64,000 nucleotides of DNA from Bufo bufo (lineage: Eukaryota; Chordata; Amphibia; Anura; Bufonidae). The stretch is from the NCBI RefSeq assembly GCF_905171765.1, contig NC_053391.1, forward strand, positions 692,009,175-692,073,174. The letters are read 5' to 3'. The notes below the pieces were generated by a model. It saw only the letters and a program-made list of their open reading frames with translations. It was not told the origin of the DNA and ran no database searches. Position numbers and translations under genes: made by a program. The first letter of the stretch is position 1; every line of letters begins with the position of its first letter. This document shows, one piece after another, positions 1-11,700 of the stretch.

Positions 1-200
1 ACTATTCTGCTGGTGCAGTCACTGTGTACATACATTACATTACTTATCCTGTACTGATCCTGAGTTACATCCTGTATTATACTCCAGAGCTGCACTCACT
101 ATTCTGCTGGTGGAGTCACTGTGTACATACATTACTTATCCTGTACTGATCCTGAGTTACATCCTGTATTATGCACCAGAGCTGCACTTAGTATTCAGCC
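1..200. repeat. 92-bp minisatellite, end of an array
   Basis: This is two copies of a unit containing ccagagctgcactcac and gtgtacatacattac, with the last copy degenerate after about 190. The same unit forms the arrays at 56085-57480 and 63187-63680. Units are 92 bp, or 97 bp when an extra ttaca is present. It ends against the TA that starts the Tc1 relic at 219. Confidence 0.9.
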
Positions 201-218
201 ATTTGGGGTGATAGTATA

Positions 219-1137
219 CAGTGGTGCTGGAAAGTTTGTGAACCCTTCAAAATGTTCTTTGTTTCTGTATAAATTTGACGTATATCACCTCCGATTTTCA
301 TACAAGTCCTAAAAGTTGATAAACAACCAAAAATATGAAACTGGGTAATTTATTTATTGAGGAAAGTGCTCCAATATCACATGCCTGTCGCAGTAAAAGT
401 GTGAACCTCTGATTTCAGTATCTGCTGTGACCCCCCCTGTTTCCGGTTACTGTTGATTAGTACTGCACGTTGGCTTGGAGGAATTTTAGTTCATTCCTCT
501 GTACAGAACAGCTTCAGCTCTGCTATGTTGGTCGGGATTTTTTGCTAAATCTCCTTGCACAACATTTCCATTGGATTAAGGTCGGGACTGTGACTTGTCT
601 ATTCCAGAATAACCATTCCTTGGTAAAAGGACTTGTGCACTCAGGGTTGTTGTCTTGCTCCATGACCCATGTTCTTTGGAGATTTAGCACACGCACAGAT
701 GTCTTGACGTCTTCCTTGAGAATTTGATGGTAAAATTCAGAATTTGTTGTTCCATAAATGATGTTGAGCAGTCCTGAGACCCATGTGTCGCAAAACAGGC
801 CCAAACCATGGTTCCACCACCACTATGTTTAAGAGATTGGATTAGGTTCTTATGCTGGATGCTCGGTTTTCCTTTTTCCAAACATAATGTTTCTCATTTA
901 CACCAAAAAGTTCTATCTTGGTCTCATCTGTCTACAAAACATTGCTCCAGTATCCTTTTGGCTTGTCAAGGTGATCTTTATAAACTGCAGACGAGCAGCA
1001 ATGTTCTTTTTGGAGAGCAGTGGCTTTCTTCTTGCAATCCAGCCATACTACTCAGTTCAGTGTCCTCCTGTGGACTCATGAACATCAACATAGGATAATT
1101 TAAGAAAGACCTTCAGTTATATAGAGGTTCCAACATT
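219..1137 (-). mobile_element. Tc1/mariner element, 3' portion of the transposase (relic)
   Basis: It starts with cagtggtgctggaaag after a TA dinucleotide (217-218), a typical Tc1 terminus. Sequence similarity to Tc1 elements fades at about 1137. The N-terminal part of what looks like the same element is found in the same orientation at 7665-7770, so this element seems to have been split by later insertions. No opposite terminus follows 1137. Confidence 0.8.
430..1098 (-). pseudogene. Tc1-like transposase, DDE domain (broken)
   Basis: Read on the - strand, frames at 684-881 and 523-804 give SLKHSGGGTMVWACFATHG and then WVMEQDNNPECTSPFTKEW. These match the catalytic core of Tc1 transposases (GGG-S-MVWGCF, then the QQDNDPKHTS block carrying the second Asp). 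Upstream pieces resembling RKKPLLSK are also seen near 1020-1050. At least two frameshifts and several stops break the frame, so it cannot make a protein. The N-terminal DNA-binding part is missing here. Confidence 0.8.
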
Positions 1138-1143
1138 TTTATT

Positions 1144-1330
1144 GTCAGAACAAAGAGTGGTTTGTTCTGAATTAACCTGGAAATTTTTTCCTTTTTAACT
1201 GTCAGCAGCAGTACATTGTGGATGTGGAAAGAGTAGGGTAATCACGCCATGTGGCCACGACAGTACTGCTGCTGTTAAAAAGGGACAGTTTTTCCAGGTT
1301 TGTTCAGAACAAACCACTCTTTCTTCTGAC
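1144..1330. mobile_element. Short fold-back element (inverted repeat, arms about 70 bp)
   Basis: The arm at 1144-1214 is an imperfect reverse complement of 1263-1330; both share aaagagtggtttgttctga, an acctggaaa block and cagcagcagtac. The spacer is about 48 bases. It adjoins the point where the Tc1 relic stops, so it may be one of the insertions that split it. I do not recognise a family. Confidence 0.7.
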
Positions 1331-1503
1331 ATTAACAAGAGAGTGAGTGTATAAATATAGGCAGGCATTTTGCCCCCACTAAGGCATAATTTTAAGATGT
1401 TTGGTCCCAACAAGCCACTCCCCCCCCCCCCCATAACATCGTGTGTGTTTAGACACCACCTGCCCCCGATAAGGGAAATATGAAAAACCATAACACATGT
1501 AAT
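1331..1503. other. Unassigned sequence with a poly-C run
   Basis: Between the fold-back element and the hAT insertion there is no coding signal. A C-run lies at about 1419-1432. The last eight bases (1496-1503, catgtaat) are the left target-site duplicate of the hAT element. Confidence 0.6.
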
Positions 1504-2029
1504 TAGGGATGAGCGAACCCGAACTATATAGTTCGGGTTCGTACCGAATTTTGGGGTGTCCGTGACACGGACCCGAACCCGAACATTTTCGTAAAAGTTC
1601 GTGTTCGGGTTCGGTGTTCGGCGCTTTCTTGGCGCTTTTTGAAAGGCTGCAAAGCAGCCAATAAACAAGCGTCATACTACTTGCCCCAAGAGGCCATCAC
1701 AGCCTTGCCTATTATTGGCATGGCTGTGATTGGCCAGTGCAGCATGTGACCCAGCCTCTATATAAGCTTGGGTCACGTAGCGCTGCACGTCACTCTGCTG
1801 ATACAAGTGTAGGGAGAGGTTGCAACTGCGACGTTAGGGCGAGATTAGGCAGATTAACTCCTCCAAATGACTTCATTCTGTGATTGATCTGCAGCTGTGG
1901 ATCATTGAAGTGCTAATATTGACTTGCTCATTTTTTGTGAGGCTGCCCAGAGCGTTTTTACATCACTTTTTTGTGGGGGGGGATCGGCGGCCATTTTGTG
2001 ACTTGTGGTGCGCCAGCACAAGCTATCAC

Positions 2030-2340
2030 CAAGTGTATTTAACCATCAATAGTGTGGTTATTTTGTGCTATATCCTACATCAGCTGCAGGCTGAGCCTGT
2101 GTCACCAAAGTGCATTTAACCATCAACAGTCTAGTTATTTTTTGGCCATATAATACATCTGGTGCAGGCTGAGCCTGTGTCACCCAAGTGCATTTAACCA
2201 TCAACAGTGTGGTTATTTTTTGGCCATATACTACATCAGCTGCAGGCTGAGCCTGTGTCACCGAAGTGCATTTAACCATCAATAGTGTGGTTATTTTTTG
2301 GCCATATACTACATCAGGGGCAAGTTGAGCCTGTCACCCA
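2030..2340. repeat. 78-bp tandem repeat inside the hAT element (4 copies)
   Basis: Copies begin at about 2036, 2113, 2191 and 2269 with tttaaccatcaa, followed by gtggttatttt and gcaggctgagcctg. It lies between the left end of the transposon and the transposase and has no credible coding frame. Confidence 0.85.
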
Positions 2341-2742
2341 GCGCCTAAAAAATAGACCTGACATTTCTATTCAACCAAATCTGTACTGTTTTAGCTGGTC
2401 AAGTTATTTCTAGTGACCGTAAAAGCACTTTTTTTTTTCTGGGTTGAAAAACTATTCCCAAATTTGCCATTCTCAAAATAACTAGTTTCTGGTATTTGAG
2501 GCCTACTTGAAATCTATCCCAAAAAGGATATCTTACATTGAAGGTACTGATAGTGTCATTCAGAAAAACCTAAGACACACACTAGCGTGCTGATAGAAGT
2601 CTGATTCTGTGATTAAACCTATACCTGTCACACAGCGCAAAAAAAAACAGGCCTCACATTTCTATTCAACCAAATCTGTACTGTTTTAGCTAGTCAAGTT
2701 ATTTGTAGTGACCGTAAAAGCACACTTTTTGTTCTGGGTTGA

Positions 2743-5700
2743 AAAACTTTTCCCAAATTTGCCATTCTGTTTGCCACAGCCACACGTCCTAGTGTACCAA
2801 CTACCTCAGGTCCCAGTAGCCGTCAGAATTTACAGGGATATTTGGTGGGGGCCAATGCCGTTCTAAGGATGGTAAGGCCTGAGCAGGTACAGGCATTAGT
2901 CAATTGGGTGGTCGACAGTCCATCCAGCACGTTCACATTATCTCCCACCCAGTCTTCTGCAAAAAGCGCACAGATGGCGCATGAAAACCAAGCCCATCAG
3001 TCTGTCACATCACCCCCATGCATATCAGGGAAACTGTCTGAGCCTCAAGTTATGCAGCAGTCTCTTATGCTGTTTGAAGACTCTGCTGCCAGGGTTTCCA
3101 AAGGGCATCCACCTAGCCCTTCCCCAGGGGTGGAAGAGATAGAATGCACTAACGCACAACCACTTATGTTTCCTGATGATGAGGACATGGGAATACCACC
3201 TCAGCACGTCTCTGATGATGACGAAACACAGGTGCCAACTGCTGCGTCTTTCTGCAGTGTGCAGACTGAACAGGAGGTCAGGGATCAAGACTGGGTGGAA
3301 GACGATGCAGGGGACGATGAGGTCCTAGACCCCACATGGAATGAAGGTCGTGCCACTGACTTTCAGAGTTCGGAGGAAGAGGCAGTGGTGAGACGGAGCC
3401 AACAGCGTAGCAAAAGTGGGAGCAGTGGGCAAAATCAGAACACCCGCCGCCAAGAGACTCCGCCTGCTACTGACCGCCGCCATCTGGGACCGAGCACCCC
3501 AAAGGCAGCTTCAAGGAGTTCCCTGGCATGGCACTTCTTCAAACAATGTGCTGACGACAAGACCCGAGTGGTTTGCACGCTGTGCCATCAGAGCCTGAAG
3601 CGAGGCATTAACGTTCTGAACCTTAGCACAACCTGCATGACCAGGCACCTGCATGCAAAGCATGAACTGCAGTGGAGTAAACACCTTAAAAACAAGGAAG
3701 TCACTTAGGCTCCCCCTGCTACCTCTTCTGCTGCTGCCGCCTCGGCCTCTTCTGCTGCTGCCGCCGCCTCGGCCTCTTCCTCTGCCTCTGGAGGAACGTT
3801 GGCACCTGCCGCCCAGCAAACATGGGATGTACCACCAACACCACCACCTGCGTCACCAAGCATCTCAACCATGTCACACGGCAGCGTTCAGTTCTCCATC
3901 TCACAAACATTTGAGAGAAAGCGTAAATTCCCACCCAGCCACCCTCGATCTCTGGCCCAGAATGCCAGCATTTCTAAACTACTGGCCTATGAAATGCTGT
4001 CATTTAGGCTGGTGGACACACACAGCTTCAAACAGCTCATGTCACTTGCTGTCCCACAGTATGTTGTTCCCAGCCGCCACTACTTCTCCAAGAGAGCCGT
4101 GCCTTCCCTGCAAGTGTCCGATAAAATCAAGTGTGCACTGCGCAACGCCATCTGTGGCAAGGTCCACCTAACCACAGATACGTGGACCACTAAGCACGGC
4201 CAGGGACGCTATATCTCCCTAACTGCACACTGGGTAAATGTAGTGGCGGCTGGGCCCCAGGCGGAGAGCTGTTTGGCGCACGTCCTTCCGCCGCCAAGGA
4301 TCGCAGGGCAACATTCTTTGCCTCCTGTCTCCTCCTCCTCCTACTCAGCTTCCTCCTCCTCTTCTTCCACCTGCTCATCCAGTCAGCCACACACCTTCAC
4401 CACCAACTTCAGCACAGCCCGGGGTAAACGTCAGCAGGCCATTCTGAAACTCATACAGGAGTTGTGGCGGGGTATAGAACAACAGACCGACGAGTGGTTG
4501 CTGCCGGTGAGCCTCAAGCCCGGCCTGGTGGTGTGCGATAATGGGCGAAATCTCGTTGCAGCTCTGGGACTAGCCGGTTTGACGCACATCCCTTGCCTGG
4601 CGCATGTGCTGAATTTGGTGGTGCAGAAGTTCATTCGCAACTACCCCGACATGTCAGAGCTGCTGCATAAAGTGCGGGCCGTCTGTTCGCGCTTCTGGCG
4701 TTCACACCCTGCCGCTGCTCGCCTGTCTGCGCTACAGCGTAACTTCGGCCTTCCCGCTCACCGCCTCATATGCGACGTACCCACCAGGTGGAACTCCACC
4801 TTGCATATGCTGGACAGACTGTGCGAGCAGCAGCAGGCCATAGTGGAGTTTCAGCTGCACCACGCACGGGTCAGTCGCACTGTGGATCAGACACACTTCA
4901 CCACCAATGACTGGGCCTCCATGCGAGACCTGTGTGCCCTGTTGCGTTGTTTCGAGTACTCCACCAACATGGCCAGTGGCGATGACGCCGTTATCAGAGT
5001 TACAATACCACTTTTATGTCTCCTTGAGAAAACACTTAGGGCGATGATGGAAGAGGAGGTGGCCCAGGAGGAAGAGGTGGAAGAGGGGTCATTTTTAGCA
5101 CTTTCAGGCCAGTCTCTTCGAAGTGACTCAGAGGGAGGTTTTTTGCAACACCAGAGGCCAGGTACAAATGTGGCCAAACAGGGCCCACTACTGGAGGACG
5201 AGGAGGACGAGGAGGTGGAGGAGAATGAGGATGAAGCATGTTCACAGCGGGGTGGCACCCAAAGCAGCTCGGGCCCATCACTGGTGCGTGGCTGGGGGGA
5301 AACGCAGGACGATGACGATACGCCTCCCACAGAGGACAGCTTGTCCTTACCTCTGGGCAGCCTGGCACACATGAGCGACTACATGCTGCAGTGCCTGCGC
5401 AACGACAGCAGAGTTGCCCACATTTTAACGTGTGCGGACTACTGGGTTGCCACCCTGCTGGATCCCCGGTACAAAGACAATGTGCCCACCTTACTTCCTG
5501 CACTGGAGCGTGATAGGAAGATGCGCGAGTACAAGCGCACGTTGGTAGACGCGCTACTGAGAGCATTCCCAAATGTCACAGGGGAACCAGTGGAAGCCCA
5601 AGGCGAAGGCAGAGGAGGAGCAAGAGGTCGCCAACGCAGCTGTGTCACGCCCAGCTCCTCTGAGGGCAGGGTTAGCATGGCAGAGATGTGGAAAAGTTTT

Positions 5701-6063
5701 GTCACCACGCCACAGCTAACTGCACCACCACCTGATACGGAACGTGTTAGCAGGAGGCAACATTTCACTAACATGGTGGAACAGTACCTGTGCACACCCC
5801 TCCACGTACTGACTGATGGTTCGGCCCCATTCAACTTCTGGGTCTCCAAATTGTCCACGTGGCCAGAGCTAGCCTTTTATGCCTTGGAGGTGCTGGCCTG
5901 CCCGGCGGCCAGCGTTTTGTCTGAACGTGTATTCAGCACGGCAGGGGGCGTCATTACAGACAAACGCAGCCGCCTATCTACAGCCAATGTGGACAAGCTG
6001 ACGTTCATAAAAATGAACCAGGCATGGATCCCACAGGACCTGTCCATCCCTTGTGCAGATTAG
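2743..6063 (+). pseudogene. hAT transposase (BED zinc finger, RNase-H-like core), one in-frame stop
   Basis: One frame is open from 2743 to the stop at 6061-6063 except for a single TAG at 3706-3708. Before the stop lies a BED zinc finger (about 3514-3700): VCTLCHQSLKRG then TRHLHAKHEL gives the C-x2-C and His ligands. After it come an Ala/Ser-rich linker, TTDTWTT (first catalytic Asp, about 4178), LVVCDNGRN (second Asp, about 4537), CLAHVLNLVV, TRWNSTLHML, an acidic insertion (about 5040-5250), and the C-terminal dimerisation block with LSERVFSTAG (catalytic Glu, about 5924). No ATG precedes the finger. An upstream exon is likely, because tttgccacag at 2770-2779 would serve as an acceptor. 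It cuts and pastes hAT DNA; the TAG probably disables this copy. Confidence 0.9.
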
Positions 6064-6164
6064 ATATTAACTACCTCCCCTTAACAATATATTATTCTAC
6101 TCCAGGGCACTTCCTCATTCAATACTATTTTTAATTTCATTTTACCATTATATTGCGGGGCAAC

Positions 6165-6935
6165 CCAAAGTTGAATGAACCTCTCCTCTGTCTGGGTGCC
6201 GGGGCCTAAATGTGTGACAGTGGCCAGTTCCAGTGGTGGGTGACGTGAAGACTGATTCTCTGCTATGACATGAAGACTGATTCTGTGCTGACATCAGGCC
6301 AGATTCTCTGTTACGGGACCTCTCTCCTCTGCCTGGGTGCCTGGGCCTAAATGTGTGACAGTGGCCTGTTCCAGTGGTGGGTGACGTGAAGCCTGAATCT
6401 CTGCTATGACATGAAGACTGATTCTGCGCTGACATAAGGCCAGATTCTCTGTTACGGACCTCTCTCCTCTGCCTGGGTGCCTGGGCCTAAATGTGTGACA
6501 GTGGCCTGTTCCAGTGGTGGGTGACGTGAAGTCTGATTCTCTGCTATGACATGAAGACAGATTCTGCGCTGACATAAGGCCAGATTCTCTGTTACGGGAC
6601 CGCTCTCCTCTGTCTGGGTGCCGGGGCCTAAATGTGTGACAGTGGCCTGTTCCAGTGGTGGGTCACGTGAAGCCTGATTCTCTGCTATGACATGAAGACA
6701 GATTCTGCGCTGACATAAGGCCAGATTCTCTGTTACGGGACCTCTCTCCTCTGTCTGGGTGCCGGGGCCTAAATGTGTGACAGTGGCCTGTTCCAGTGGT
6801 GGGTGACGTGAAGCCTGATTCTCTGCTATGACATGAAGACTGATTCTGTGCTGACATGAAGCCAGATTCTCTGCTATGGCATGAAGAGACTGATTCTCTG
6901 CTGACATGAAGCCAGATTCTCTGCTATGGGACCTC
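6165..6935. repeat. 141-bp tandem repeat inside the hAT element (about 5 copies)
   Basis: The marker tgtgtgacagtggcc recurs at about 6211, 6352, 6492, 6633 and 6774, spaced 140-141 bp. It sits just downstream of the transposase stop. Because 141 is a multiple of three, it creates repetitive open frames on the - strand that should not be read as genes. Confidence 0.9.
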
Positions 6936-7233
6936 TGTCCAATTGATATTGGGTCATTTTTATTTTTTATTTTTTTATTTTAATTCATTTCCCTATCCAC
7001 ATTTGTTTGCAGGGGATTTACCTACATGTTGCTGCCTTTTGCAGCCCTCTAGCTCTTTCCTGGGCTGTTTTACAGCCTTTTTAGTGCCCAAAAGTTCGGG
7101 TCCCCATTGACTTCAATGGGGTTCGGGACGAAGTTCGGTTCCGGTTCGGATCCCGAACCCGAACATTTCCGTGAAGATCGGCCGAACTTCTCGAACCCGA
7201 ACATCCAGGTGTTCGCTCAACTCTACATGTAAT

Positions 7234-7664
7234 GGTACGCTGTGTTTAAACCCTTTCTGTCCTGGATGGGACTTTAGAGATTGTGCATGCTCATGACCCC
7301 GGCATCTGATCGGGCAAAAACCCGGAAGTGCATGCTTCCAGGTGTGTTTTGGCTCCCCCTGATGAGGATCGGGGGTGGGGGAGCGTGTGTATGGCAGCCT
7401 CTGTATTCCTCAATGATACAAGGCGGTCGCATGTTAGTTCCTAAGGAGCCCCTGCCTGGTGTAGGGCTCTAAAGAAAAATAGTAAAATCCTCTTACACTC
7501 CTATGCTAATTGGGAACTATAAAAAAAAGAAGAGAAAGACAATGAAAGCCCTAGGAGACCTCCGTGTCATATACCACTTTCCAGGCCAATTTGAGTATAT
7601 TTGTGTAGAATCAATTCAGGCACAAATAAAACATTTTTAAATAACTTGGACATAAAACTAATTT
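7234..7664. other. No gene seen
   Basis: Sequence between the hAT insertion and the second Tc1 piece. It is moderately AT-rich towards the end, with a short GC-rich stretch at 7360-7390. Nothing supports an exon; the missing first SLCO2B1 exon was looked for here and not found. Confidence 0.5.
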
Positions 7665-7770
7665 CAAGAAGTTTGCAATCTTTGATGGAGCCTAAATTCT
7701 CCTAAATGGTTTAGTAATTTTTTTTTCCAGCCTGATGAGCATCAGCAACTCTTCTCATGAGGTCCACGCA
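7665..7770 (-). pseudogene. Tc1-like transposase, N-terminal helix-turn-helix fragment
   Basis: On the - strand, bases about 7757 to 7683 read RRVADAHQAGK, a frame break or stop, then TI, a stop and ENLGSIK. This resembles the first helix-turn-helix of Tc1 transposases (VDAHQAGKGYKTISKxFG). It matches the missing N-terminal part of the relic at 430-1098, in the same orientation and in the correct order. Confidence 0.7.
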
Positions 7771-8621
7771 CATTTTTTTAAATCGCATTCCAAGAGCTAT
7801 AACTTTTTTGTTTTTTCATCAATGTACTTGTATGAGGTCTTATTTTTTGCAGGAGAAGTTATAGTTTTTAATTCACCATTTTGGGTACATGTAATGATTG
7901 ATTAAAGCCAGCTGTTTAGCTAAAAAACCCTTTGTTTACATCAGCAGAAAGCTGTATTAGTGGTCACTAAGGGGTTAATGCCATGATACACTTCCAGAAA
8001 TCTGCAGACAGTTGTTTTGGGTGATTGACCATCATCAGAGCAGAGAGTATTGGCTTAACTTGATGAGAGTCCTAAGTCAGGATTTTGGGGGTACTATTTC
8101 TCCTTGGGGAGAGAGCACCATTAATGAGGGGCAATCACCCCGAAACAGCTGTCTGCAGATGAGACGCTGGCTTATTTAATATCGTAATCATGTCTCAAGG
8201 CCTATTTAAAGGGTTGAACATTAACTTATAGGATAGCTGCCTTACATCTGGTGGCATTAGAGGCAGAGCTTGTTAAGAGCTAATTTGCATCCCTTTCTTC
8301 CCAGAAGTCCAGAGGAGCTTGTATGGCCTATAAGTCTCCTCACACCAACTAAGGCGCTTTCCCCAAGAAGAGATAGTACCCCCCTAATCAGTCTTTACTG
8401 TAGCATTCTATTCATGAATCTCAGGATGAGTAAAGATATATGACGTATCCACATAGGAGAGTGTTGTAGATAATTGCATAGTGGAGGACGAAGCTCCAGT
8501 GAATGAGGAGATGATAAATCCTACATCTGTGGCTATGTGAACTATCAGGCTCCTCAGGGGAGGGGACCATATTATGTCACATATAATATATCATTTGTAA
8601 CATGTTGCCTTGTTATTTCAG
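7771..8621. other. Intronic or upstream sequence with an inverted repeat at 8002-8158
   Basis: Bases 8002-8027 (ctgcagacagttg, then ttttgggtgattg) are the near-perfect reverse complement of 8132-8158. This 26-bp inverted repeat with a 104-base spacer suggests a MITE. A block at about 7790-7900 resembles a common dispersed frog repeat. No exon is recognised before 8622. Confidence 0.6.
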
Positions 8622-8759
8622 ATCTTTGTGGTTTGTCATGGACTCCTGCAGCTCTCCCAGCTCCTTCTGTCTGCCTACCTCAAGAGTTCAATTTCCACTA
8701 TTGAGAAGCGCTTTGGGATCTCCAGTCAGACATCTGGGATTCTGGCTTCCTTTAATGAG
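8622..8759 (+). CDS. SLCO2B1: SLCO2B1 exon: helix 1 and first extracellular segment
   Basis: The exon is 46 codons, phase 0 at both ends, with acceptor ttatttcag and donor gag|gtgact. It reads [20 protein letters not shown] (helix 1) and then [12 protein letters not shown] and [14 protein letters not shown], matching the exon in human OATP2B1 that starts at LFVLCH and ends at ASFNE. There is no ATG in frame within the exon. A TTG just upstream at 8610 lies in the intron and is not a start. The initiating exon must lie before the window or in a stretch I could not recognise. Confidence 0.93.
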
Positions 8760-11700
8760 GTGACTTTACCCTTCCAGGGGGCACCCAGATATTTTAATTG
8801 GTGGTGGTGGGTTATGGAGTTGTCCCTGAACTGCCTTCTGCCTACTTCCAACCTTCGGTAGATTCCCAGTCCCTCTCTGTCCTCCTTGGTGGCTTTTGCC
8901 TGTTGCCAGGGTACATTCTCTTTTTCCACTACTTTTAATGTGGAGGCTGAGAAGGAGAGATGTGGGCATACATAGCCAAGGATGGCCATGCTCACTCATG
9001 CTCTCTCTGTCTGTACTGCAGGTCTGCACTGGCGTGCCTTTCAGGCTGTGCTGACTGGCTTACCCTCATGCTCCCAGGAATAAAATCTAGGTGTGGAAAA
9101 CCACACACATACTCTATAAACGTAAACATGCCACAAAATAAACCCTAGACCCCAAAACAAACCATCCAAGCTAAAACAGACCAGACCTTAAGTAAACCCA
9201 GAACCCAGACCCTAAATAAATCCAGAACCTAGAGCTGACCATCTCAACTAAAGCAGATCCCAGAAGAGACCCTAATTCAGTCCAGACATGAGACCTTACT
9301 CTCTAATCTAACACAGACCCCAGTATAAGCCCTAAATATACCTCAACCAGACCCTCTCAACTAAAACCTGCTGCAGAATAAACCCTTAATAAATCTAGAC
9401 CCCAAAGCAAACCCTCTAAACTAAAACACCCCAGGACAAACCTTTAATAAATCCAGAGCCCTGACCAGACCCTCTAAACTAAAACAGACCCCCAGACAGT
9501 GGCGTGCGGGTCCTTTCTCTGGAACCCCCCATCCCCCAATACTTTAAAAAAAATTGTACCCCCTCACAGTAGAATTACCCCCTTTGTGCAACCTTTACAG
9601 TAGTTTTGTACAGATGTGTGCCCCCTCACAGTAGTTAAGCCCACATTGTGCCCCCTCACAGTAGTTATGCCCTCTCTGTGCCCCTTTCACAGTAATAATC
9701 CCCATTGTGCCCCCTTCAAGTAATAATCTCAATTGTACCCCTTTTATAGTAATAATGCCCACTGTGCCCCCTTCACAGTAATAATGCCCATTGTGCCCCC
9801 TTAATAGTAGTAATGTCCACTGTGCTAGTAATGCCCTCTGTGCCCCCTCCATAGTAGAAATCCCACTTGTGCCCCCCTCACAGTAATAATGCCCACTGTG
9901 CCCCCTTCATTGTAGTAATGCCCTCTGGCTCTATGCCCCCTCCATAGTAGAAATGCCCATTGTGTCCCTTTCACATTAGTAATGCCCTCTGTCCCCCCCC
10001 CCCCCCCCATAGTTATAAAGTCCTCTGTGCCCCCTCCATAGTAATAAAGTCCTCTGTGCCCCTCCATTGTAATGAAGTCCTCTGTGCCCCCTCCATAGTA
10101 ATAAAGCCCTCTGTGCCCCCTCTGTATTAAAAACAAAAAACAAAGTAACTACTCACCTTGTCCCGTTCCTGAAGCTCACATACCTCTCTTCCCTGCAGGC
10201 ACAGATCGCTCTGCAGCACGGTGTGGGCGGAGCTTGTGCATATTTCCAGGCTGCAGGCTCCACCCACACAGGCTGGCTGTACGATCTACAGTATGTCTGC
10301 AGGCTGAATGGGGGAGTGGGGAGAAGTCTTCCTGCTTCACCATTCTGTGCTCCACTGGCCTGAAGGAGGGGAGGAGCGCTGGGAGCTGAGCGGCCAGTGA
10401 CAGGACCGCAGCTCCCAGTGCTCCAGCAATGAGCGCTTCTATCTGTATTGATGGAAGCGCTCATTGCTTCTGCCACCTTCCTGAGAGCTGGCACCCGGGG
10501 CGGACCACCCCCCACGCTTCCCCCTTAGTATGCCACTACCGGCCAGAACAGATATTAAATAAAGACCCCAGACCAGGCCCTCTGAGCTAATCCATGCTCC
10601 AGAATAAACCCTAAATAAATCCAGACCCCAGACCAGACCCTATATAGATTTAAAGAGATGACATCAATGCCTATGCTTGGAAGGGTTTTGGAATTGTCTG
10701 AGGAAGTAGTACCCAACACCATGCTATGCTCATTCATGTAGTTGAGTTTGATACTGCATTCACTTGCATGGAGCTAGGCTACAGTACCAGACACAGCCTC
10801 ACGAATGATGGTAGTGCATGTAATAGCAGTGGTCTCAAGAGCAGGCGATTGTCGGGAAGGAATGCTTACTTTCTGATAATCATCTGCCTGATCTCCCGAC
10901 ATAAACAAGCCCTAGTGTACCCTACCACAAAGCATGTTTGCTTATACAGGCATGGGTCCCTTAAAGGGATTATGCAAGAATTGGAGAGGTTTGGGCAAAC
11001 CCTAAGACTTGGCAAGACCTGTTAAGGAAAGAATACTTACCTGCTTTCCGGCGCTGGCTCCCCACTCCTTCTCCTACCGGCCTCCAATGCTCTGCTGGTC
11101 TCTCTCACTGGAACATCTTGTTTGACATTGCGCAGCCAATCGCTGCCCAAAACATCTGTCAAACCAGATGTTAACAGTTTGGGGGCTCAGCAGAGCATCA
11201 CAGGCCTGGAGGAGAAGTAGCAGGGAGTCATTTCCAGGAAGCAGGTAAGTAGTCTTCCCTTTACAGGTTCGGCCATTTGGGGAGAAAGGGGGATGCCAAA
11301 GACCCCAATCTTGCACAACCCCTTTCAGGCTGGTGGTCCTTCCATCCAGCTGACACCAGCTCTACTGTCATGGTTAATTGTAGATTTTTTTTTGTATATT
11401 TTTGTACCTACACATTGTTCCTAACCCTTGAGTGTGGTGTGGAGGGTGAAACTTCTGGAATTAGTTTAGGTCCTGTAACTTCTCTGCTACTTCTGGTTTC
11501 AGATTGGGAACACCGTGCTTATTGTCTTCGTCAGCTACTTTGGAAGTCGAGTACACCGGCCACGGTTCATCGGGTGTGGAGCTCTGATCGTCTGCCTTGC
11601 TGGATTTATTATGTGTCTACCTCATTTTATTATGGGACAGTACGAATATGACAAATCTTTCGCTAGTAAGTAAAGGTATTGGAGAAATATCCTCCCAGGC

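Larger units (their letters stand above)
1504..7225 (+). mobile_element. Complete hAT transposon, 5.7 kb, with 8-bp target duplication
   Basis: Left end tagggatgagcgaac and right end gttcgctcaactcta are inverted repeats. They are flanked by identical 8-bp copies of catgtaat at 1496-1503 and 7226-7233, the target-site length of hAT elements. Inside are subterminal stretches rich in cccgaac/gttcggg, a 78-bp tandem repeat (2030-2340), a duplicated block of about 125 bp (2346-2470 and 2638-2770), a BED-finger hAT transposase, and a 141-bp tandem array (6165-6935). The exact target duplication and near-intact reading frame indicate a fairly recent insertion. Confidence 0.95.

Noticed and set aside
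3511..5858. Open frames of 100-178 codons opposite the hAT transposase and in its other frames
   Set aside because: They are shadows of the GC-rich transposase coding sequence; only the main frame carries hAT motifs.
2842..6063. Domesticated ZBED-type host gene
   Set aside because: Intact termini, exact 8-bp target duplication and an in-frame stop fit a transposon copy rather than a host gene.
7234..8621. Candidate first coding exon of SLCO2B1
   Set aside because: No segment resembling the conserved SVFHNIK end with a donor in phase 0 was found, so the start is left outside the window.
8610..8861. Open frame starting at TTG 8610 as a separate small gene
   Set aside because: It is an SLCO2B1 exon read through its splice sites; true exon borders are 8622 and 8759.
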